Below, piece after piece: positions 59,098 to 64,000 of a stretch of DNA of 64,000 bases. Under the pieces are notes generated by a model. The model saw only the letters and a program-made list of their open reading frames with translations. It was not told where the DNA came from and made no database searches. This DNA is from VRUE01 sp963844395 (GTDB lineage Bacteria; Actinomycetota; Thermoleophilia; Solirubrobacterales; 70-9), in assembly GCA_963844395.1 (NCBI GenBank), contig CAWJNX010000001.1, positions 876,436 to 940,435 on the forward strand. The letters run 5' to 3'. A program made the translations under genes and the position numbers. Within the stretch, counting starts at the first letter, position 1, and each line of letters begins with the position of its first letter.

Positions 59098-59739
59098 ATG
59101 AATGAGCGGCAGCGTGGATCCGCGGAGGCGCCGAATCTCGGTGAGCCGTCAGAGCCTCGGCCGGCGGCTTCGGTGGTGCTGCTGAGGCGCGGTGGGAAGC
59201 ATGCGGACCGGGCGCTCGAGGTGCTGCTGCTGAAGCGGACTGAGCAGGCCAAGTTCATGCCCGGCGTTTGGGTCTTTCCGGGCGGCGGGGTCGATGCTTG
59301 CGATGGGGACGATGAGTCGGCCTACCGGGCCTGTGCGGTGCGAGAGCTGCGCGAGGAGGCGGGGATCGAGCTGGGGGAGGATGAGGAGCTGGTCCTCTTC
59401 TCGCGCTGGATCACGCCCGAGGTGATCTCACGTCGCTTCGACGCCTGGTTCTTTCTCGCCCTAGCCCCCGCCCACTCGCCCCCCAAGCCCGACGGAGTGG
59501 AGACCGTCGACGCCGGCTGGTTAGAGCCAGCGGCGGCACTGAAAGCGCAGGCAGCGGGAGAGCTGGTACTCGCCTTTCCCACGATCCACCAGCTCCAGTC
59601 GCTGCTGCCCTTCCGCACCTCCGCCGAAGCGCTTGAGGCCTACCGCAACCGCCCGGTTGAACCGATCCTTCCGAAAGTGATCGGTACCTCCGACGATCAC
59701 CGCGTGGTCCTACCCGGCGACCCGGACTACCCGGCTTAA
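59098..59739 (+). CDS. Nudix hydrolase
   Basis: The 213-residue protein has a Nudix box: the GGG before it is in GVWVFPGGGVDACDGDDESA and the catalytic REXXEE part in AVRELREEAGIELGEDEELV. It is like the longer NUDT7/19-type forms that act on CoA or nucleotide diphosphates. Conserved WITPEVISRRFDAWFFLA follows. A structured repeat lies between it and the convergent gene at 59849. Confidence 0.87.
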   Translation: MNERQRGSAEAPNLGEPSEPRPAASVVLLRRGGKHADRALEVLLLKRTEQAKFMPGVWVFPGGGVDACDGDDESAYRACAVRELREEAGIELGEDEELVLFSRWITPEVISRRFDAWFFLALAPAHSPPKPDGVETVDAGWLEPAAALKAQAAGELVLAFPTIHQLQSLLPFRTSAEALEAYRNRPVEPILPKVIGTSDDHRVVLPGDPDYPA

Positions 59740-59750
59740 ACGCCACTCGC

Positions 59751-59842
59751 GCGGGTGGCGCGGTGGCGGGGGTCCCCCATAGCGGAAGGCGCCGCGAAAG
59801 CGGCGTCTGAGCACATGGGGGAGGGCCGCCGCGACAGGACCC
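59751..59842 (-). repeat. Structured 3'-UTR repeat, copy 2 of 3
   Basis: In reverse orientation this matches 3531-3622 almost throughout. It begins 7 bp after the stop of the minus-strand gene at 59849-60523 and also abuts the end of the Nudix gene. Arms CCCCCAT and ATGGGGG are kept. Confidence 0.85.
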
Positions 59843-59848
59843 GCGCGC

Positions 59849-60523
59849 CTAGCCCTTTGGGAAAGGCGCCAGGCCGGCGTGCCAGGGGCCGGGCGGATAC
59901 ACGTGGACGCCGCTCTCGTCCATCTCCCCCTGCAGCCGCGCGAACAGCTGGCCCGCGTTGCGCAGCGCCTCCTGCAGCTCGGCCTCGCTGCGCTCGCGCA
60001 GTTGCCAGAGGAACCAGAGCTGCCGATCGTTGACGCCGAAGTCGATCTCACCGGTCATCGTCGTCGCCCAAGAGAGGAAGCCGGGGCTGAACAGCTCGCG
60101 CAGCGCCATCGCGTCGTAGTCGCGCGGCACGGTCGCCAGGAAGCGGCGGTTGAAGTCGATCGACTCGAACTCGACCTTGCGGGAGAGGCGCTGGGTCACC
60201 CGCTCGTGTCCCTCGATCGACTCGACGTTGAAGGCGGGCACGACCTCGGCCAGGTCTGGCATGTGGGCCTTGGCGAGGATCGCGGTGGGCAGCACGGCCT
60301 TGGCGAAGAACCCACCCACCTCGCGCTCGTCGGCGTCGCAGGAGGAGCCCCAGAACCCGTCGGCGAGCTGGCCGGTGAGCCGGTTAGTCCCTCCCACGCA
60401 GAGCGCCACCGGGCCGTCTTTGGGATTGATCCCCCCGACCGGCTCGTAAGCGAGCCCGTGGCTCGCGCCATAGCGCCGCACGACCTCGGCCCATTCCTGC
60501 GCTTCGCCCTTCGCGCCCACCAA
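59849..60523 (-). CDS. Conserved hypothetical protein, DUF3137-like
   Basis: The 224-residue protein has no membrane segment. The region EFESIDFNRRFLATVPRDYD, then MALRELFSPGFLSWATTMTG resembles the DUF3137 pattern (FNR-F ... LL-P-F--WL), and such proteins are often next to LemA genes, as here. No function is known. The start is TTG at 60523 or GTG at 60520; it is divergent from LemA across a palindrome. Confidence 0.65.
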   Translation of the reverse strand: MVGAKGEAQEWAEVVRRYGASHGLAYEPVGGINPKDGPVALCVGGTNRLTGQLADGFWGSSCDADEREVGGFFAKAVLPTAILAKAHMPDLAEVVPAFNVESIEGHERVTQRLSRKVEFESIDFNRRFLATVPRDYDAMALRELFSPGFLSWATTMTGEIDFGVNDRQLWFLWQLRERSEAELQEALRNAGQLFARLQGEMDESGVHVYPPGPWHAGLAPFPKG

Positions 60524-60534
60524 CCGATCCTATG

Positions 60535-60588
60535 GGGACGTGCCGCGACTTAAGTACCCATAGGGTCCTGTAAGTCGCGGCACGTCCC
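60535..60588. repeat. Palindrome in a divergent promoter region, copy 2
   Basis: Arms GGGACGTGCCGCGACTTA at 60535-60552 and 60571-60588 (18 bp perfect) flank an 18-base loop with its own ACCCATAGGGT palindrome. It is homologous to 47053-47102. Confidence 0.82.
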
Positions 60589-60611
60589 GGCGGGATGGGT
60601 AGGATGGGCGG

Positions 60612-61178
60612 GTGACCGTGGCGCTCATAGTCGTGGTGGCGATCATCGTCATCGCGGTCCTCTACTACATCGGCAAGCGCAACTCGATCATCGCCGCGCG
60701 CAACCGGGTCAACGAGTCCTGGAGCGGGATCGACATCCAGCTCAAGCGCCGCCACGACCTGGTGCCCAACCTGGTCGAGACGGTCAAAGGCTACGCCGCG
60801 CACGAGAGCGAGGTCTTCGAGAAGGCGACCAAAGCGCGGGCCGAGGCGATGTCGGCGCACAGCGTCGGCGACACCGCCAAAGCCGAGCAGCAGCTGAGCG
60901 GCGCGGTGGCCGATCTGCGCGCGGTGGCCGAGAACTACCCCACCCTGCGCGCCACCGAGAACTTCCAGCAGCTCAGCCGCAGCCTCTCCCAGCTCGAGGA
61001 CGAAATCCAGGCTTCGCGGCGGATCTACAACTCCAACGTGCAGGCCTACAACACCGACATCCAGCAGTTCCCGGGCTCGATCATCGCCAACCAGGCCGGC
61101 TTCGAGCAGCGCGAGTTCTTCGAGATCGAGGACGCCTCCGAGCGAGAGCCGGTCTCGGTCAGCTTCGATAAAGACTGA
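60612..61178 (+). CDS. lemA: LemA family protein
   Basis: The 188-residue protein has one N-terminal membrane segment (LIVVVAIIVIAVLYYIGKRN) and the LemA helical domain: NSIIAARNRVNESWSGIDIQ, LKRRHDLVPNLVETVKGYAA and IYNSNVQAYNTDIQQFPGSI. LemA proteins are conserved membrane proteins of unclear role in envelope maintenance. The GTG at 60612 lies 24 bp after the palindrome. Rubredoxin follows. Confidence 0.9.
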   Translation: MTVALIVVVAIIVIAVLYYIGKRNSIIAARNRVNESWSGIDIQLKRRHDLVPNLVETVKGYAAHESEVFEKATKARAEAMSAHSVGDTAKAEQQLSGAVADLRAVAENYPTLRATENFQQLSRSLSQLEDEIQASRRIYNSNVQAYNTDIQQFPGSIIANQAGFEQREFFEIEDASEREPVSVSFDKD

Positions 61179-61198
61179 TCGCGTTCTAATCTTTGGCC

Positions 61199-61390
61199 AT
61201 GAGCGCGACCACCGAAGCGACTCTCTGGATCTGCGAGAGCTGCGGCTTCATCTACGACCCCGCGATCGGCGATCCCGATGGAGGGATCCCACCCGGCACC
61301 GCCTTCGAGGACATCCCCAAGGACTGGTTCTGCCCTGTGTGCGGCGCGCGGACCAGCGACTTCCGTCCACTTGAGCCTGGAGAGGCCTAG
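61199..61390 (+). CDS. Rubredoxin
   Basis: The 63-residue iron protein carries single electrons. The four cysteine ligands are in WICESCGFIYDPAIGDPDGG and KDWFCPVCGARTSDF. A TTG two codons upstream (61193) is an alternative start. No rubredoxin-dependent oxygenase gene is in the window. A structured repeat starts 6 bp after the stop. Confidence 0.9.
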   Translation: MSATTEATLWICESCGFIYDPAIGDPDGGIPPGTAFEDIPKDWFCPVCGARTSDFRPLEPGEA

Positions 61391-61395
61391 GGCCG

Positions 61396-61483
61396 CGGGT
61401 CCTGTCACGGCGGCCCTCCCCCATGTGCCCGCGCGCCAACGCGTCCTCCGCTATGGGGGACCCCCGCCACCGTGCCACCCGCC
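61396..61483 (+). repeat. Structured 3'-UTR repeat, copy 3 of 3
   Basis: This copy matches 3531-3622, differing mainly in the inner loop, and begins 6 bp after the rubredoxin stop. The CCCCCAT/ATGGGGG arms and the CCCCCGCCACCG tail are preserved. Confidence 0.85.
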
Positions 61484-61493
61484 AGCCGTCGCC

Positions 61494-63130
61494 ATGACTC
61501 ATGACTACGACTGGATAGTCGTTGGATCGGGGTTCGGCGGCAGCGTGTCAGCGCTGCGTTTAGCTGAAAAGGGCTATTCGGTAGCGGTGCTGGAGTGCGG
61601 CAAGCGCTTCGGCGACGACGACTTCCCCAAGTCAACCTGGGACCTGCGTCGCTACTTCTGGGCGCCGCGGCTCGGGCTGCGGGGCATCTTCCGCCTCAGC
61701 ACCTTCAAAGACGTCGCCGTGGTCAGCGGCTCCGGCGTCGGCGGCGGCAGCCTCGGCTACGCCAATACCCTCTACGTCCCGCCGTCCCCCTTCTTCGAAG
61801 ACCCGCAGTGGGCCGACCTCGAGGACTGGGAGGCAGCGCTCGCCCCCCACTACGAGACCGCCCAGCGGATGCTGGGCGTGGTCGTCCACGAAGACGACGA
61901 CGACGCCGACCAGCTGCTACGCGAGTTCGGCGAGGAGCTGGGGGTCGGCGACACCTACCGCAAGACCCCGATCGGGGTCTTTCTCGGCGAGGCCGGCGAG
62001 AAGGTCGCCGATCCCTACTTCGGCGGCGAGGGCCCCGAGCGCACCGGCTGCACGCACTGCGGCCGCTGCATGGTCGGCTGCCCCGTAGGCGCCAAGAACA
62101 CGCTGGTCAAGAACTACCTCTGGTTCGCCGAGCAGCACGGCGCCAGCGTGATGCCCGACCGCCTCGTCACCGACGTCCGGCCGCTCGGTGCCGCCGACGG
62201 CAGCGACGGCTACGCGGTCACCAGCGAGCGCTCGGCGATGCTGCGCGGCCGCAAGCGCCGCACCGTGACCGCCCGCGGCGTGATCGTCGCCGCCGGCCCG
62301 CTCGGCACCAACAAGCTGCTGCAGCGCTGCCGGCTCGGCGGCTCGCTGCCGCGCGTCTCGGACCGCCTCGGCGAGCTGGTGCGGACCAACAGCGAGATGA
62401 TCCTCGCCGTCACCGTGCCGGAGGACTACCCCGGCGACCTGACCAAGCGGGTCGCGATCAGCTCCAGCATCTATCCCGACCCGCACACCCACATCGAGAC
62501 CGTCAGCTACGGCCACGCCGGCGACTCGATGAGCACCCTCTATACGCTGCTGGTCGGCGACGGCACCAGGATGACGCGGCCGCTGAAGCTGCTCGGCCAG
62601 ATCCTCCGTCACCCGGTTCGCTTCGCCAAGACGCTGTGGCCGGGCGGCTGGTCGCGCCGCACGATCATCCTCCTCGTCATGCAGACGCTCGACAACGCGA
62701 TCGCGCTGCGGCCGAAGCTGAAGCGCTCCGGCGACGTGCATCTGCAGACCGAGCAGGACCCGGAGAAACCCAACCCGACCTTCATCCCGGTCGCCAACGA
62801 AGCGGCCGAGTGGCTGGCGAACCGCACCGGCGGCATCGCCCGAGCTCGGTGACCGAGGCGCTGATGAACATCCCGACGACCGCCCATATCCTCGGCGGCG
62901 CCGTGATCGGCCACGGTCCCGAGGACGGGGTGGTCAACGCCGACCAGCGCGTCTTCGGCTACGAGAACCTGCTGGTCTGCGACGGCGCCGCGATCCCCGC
63001 CAACGTCGGCGTCAATCCCAGCCTGACGATCACGGCCCTGGCCGAGCGTGCCATGGCCAAGATCCCGCCGAAAGAGGGGGCCGAGCCGCGCGACCTGCCC
63101 GAGGCCGCGCGGCCGGCCGTCAGCGCCTAG
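61494..63130 (+). CDS. GMC-family flavin oxidoreductase, one frame break
   Basis: The flavoenzyme (about 545 residues) resembles the cholesterol oxidase/GMC branch: MTHDYDWIVVGSGFGGSVSA with the FAD loop, VSGSGVGGGSLGYANTLYVP, a cysteine-rich GCTHCGRCMVGCPVGAKNTL that could hold a 4Fe-4S cluster, and VIVAAGPLGTNKLL. At about 62840 one base change shifts the frame; the end, MNIPTTAHILGGAVIG and LVCDGAAIPANVGVNPSLTI, is the conserved GMC C-terminus and stops at 63130. It lies directly before the convergent sodA. Confidence 0.85.
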
Positions 63131-63731
63131 CTACTCGGCGAACTTCTCCGCCACGTAGTTCCAGTTGACGACACTCCAAAAGGCGTCGATGTATTCTGGG
63201 CGTTTGTTCTGATACTTGAGGTAGTAGGCGTGCTCCCAGACGTCGCAGCCGAGCAGCGGCAGGTTGCCGTCGGAGATCGGCGAGTCCTGATTCGGGGTGG
63301 AGACGACGGCCAGCCCCGAGTTGTCCTTGACAAGCCAGGCCCAGCCGGAGCCGAAGCGGGCGATGCCGGCTTTCTTTGAACTCGCCCTTGAACGAGTCGA
63401 AGGAGCCGAAGGTCTCGTCGATCGCAGCCGCTAGATCGCCGCTCGGGGCGCCGCCGCCGTCGGGGCTCAGCATCTGCCAAAACAGCGAGTGGTTGTAGTG
63501 GCCGCCGCCGTTGTTGCGAACCGGCCCCTGCTTGTCACCCGGCAGGCTCGAAAGGTTGCGCAACACGTCCTCGACGTCGCGATCGGCCCACTCGGTTCCC
63601 TCCAGGGCGGCGTTGGCTTTGTCAACGTAGGCCTGGTGGTGTTTATCGTGATGGACGCGCATCGTCGCCTCGTCGATGTGGGGCTCGAGCGCGTCGTAGG
63701 CGTAAGGGAGGTCGGGAACCGAGAAAGCCAT
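63131..63731 (-). CDS. sodA: Superoxide dismutase (Fe/Mn family), one frame break
   Basis: The enzyme (about 199 residues) destroys superoxide. The metal ligands are His in MRVHHDKHHQAYVDKANAAL, His in NNGGGHYNHSLFWQML, Asp and His in LPLLGCDVWEHAYYLKYQNK. Near 63375 an extra A (TTCAAAGAAAGCC in place of TTCAAGAAAGCC) shifts the frame; after it the sequence continues GIARFGSGWAWLVKDNSGLA and ends VVNWNYVAEKFAE. The ATG at 63731 has an AGGAG ribosome site. The frame break is in a short A-rich run, so a consensus error is likely. Confidence 0.87.
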
Positions 63732-63911
63732 TGGAAGTCTCCTCTTGATCGATTTGGAAGGCCGTAGGGAGCCTAGTCGGCGCGGGGTTTTTCCTGCGGC
63801 CTCGCCGGGTAGCGGCATGGAGTCCCGGAGAACGGGCTTACAGAGCGCCGCACGACCCGTTGAAGGTTCTAGGGCGGTTCGCTATTCGAGGTACCGTCCA
63901 GCCTTACCCCG

Positions 63912-64000
63912 ATGACGACGAAGCGGCAAAGAGAGGAGAGCGAGTCGGGTCCCGGTCCGGGGGCCGGCGAGCACCTTGCCAAGGAAACCGAGCTCTGGAG
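63912..64000 (+). CDS. Start of an unidentified gene, cut by the window end
   Basis: An ATG opens a frame MTTKRQREESESGPGPGAGE with a charged, low-complexity start that runs off the end. There is no strong ribosome site. It may be the N-terminus of a membrane or regulatory protein; nothing more can be said. Confidence 0.35.
   Translation, partial: MTTKRQREESESGPGPGAGEHLAKETELW

Noticed and set aside
1..64000. CRISPR arrays, rRNA and tRNA genes
   Set aside because: I looked for regularly spaced repeats, rRNA core sequences and T-loop motifs with stems and found none that hold up; the repeats present are dispersed, not arrayed.

Overview
The window is high-GC DNA with dense genes, many 4-bp stop/start overlaps (ATGA, GTGA, TTGA) and frequent GTG or TTG starts. 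The gene set fits an actinobacterium, and the mix suggests the Thermoleophilia/Solirubrobacterales neighbourhood; that placement is inference. Supporting genes are a HemQ-type heme protein, FprA-type ferredoxin reductase, a Holin-X/DUF4235/DUF3618 trio, a deazaflavin-type nitroreductase, a PimA-like glycosyltransferase and many acyl-CoA enzymes.

Layout. 1-10.4 kb: the 3' part of metH, a glycosyltransferase-flippase fusion, membrane and coiled-coil proteins, hemQ, then a short possibly acquired segment (8.4-9.9 kb) that abuts a PAS-like gene lacking a start codon. 10.5-16.3 kb: ferredoxin reductase, BolA, Grx4 and IscA/ErpA (Fe-S handling), DegV, an envelope trio, and a TetR-nitrilase pair. 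16.4-19.5 kb: a large cyclase-ATPase-TPR signalling protein behind a TetR-like operator. 19.5-28.4 kb: an acyl-CoA catabolic block (MerR, CaiB-type CoA transferase, BKACE enzyme, carboxyltransferase, enoyl-CoA hydratase, two acyl-CoA dehydrogenases).

28.4-33.9 kb is an integrative element of about 5.5 kb, inserted at the 3' end of an acyl-CoA dehydrogenase gene and bounded by a perfect 46-bp direct repeat. It has an integrase, an excisionase-like gene and Xre regulators in a coupled operon, a divergent Xre repressor candidate, and cargo: a coupled winged-helix/HEPN-like pair, a 56-aa protein and a membrane GAF protein. The integrase reading frame crosses the attachment core, so its C-terminus should differ between integrated and circular forms. 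A second Xre relative, a dGTPase-like gene and an acetyltransferase follow.

37-49 kb holds small enzymes, short-chain dehydrogenases, a lactonase-like hydrolase, an acyltransferase, a broken glycerol kinase, a biotinyl carrier protein and a DNA glycosylase. 50-58.6 kb holds biotin synthesis: bioB-bioF-bioD as an overlapping operon and bioA 4 kb away, with an efflux pump and a desaturase-reductase pair between. The end has a DUF4258/DUF2283 toxin-antitoxin pair, Nudix, LemA, rubredoxin, a GMC oxidoreductase and superoxide dismutase.

Two themes run through the window. First, several families of structured repeats: a 3'-UTR element in three copies, an 18-bp-armed palindrome in two divergent promoter regions, an inverted-repeat element near 21.8 kb, and a palindrome translated in frame inside bioD and a MerR gene. 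Second, about a dozen single-base frame breaks in otherwise well-conserved genes, which look more like consensus sequence errors than decay.
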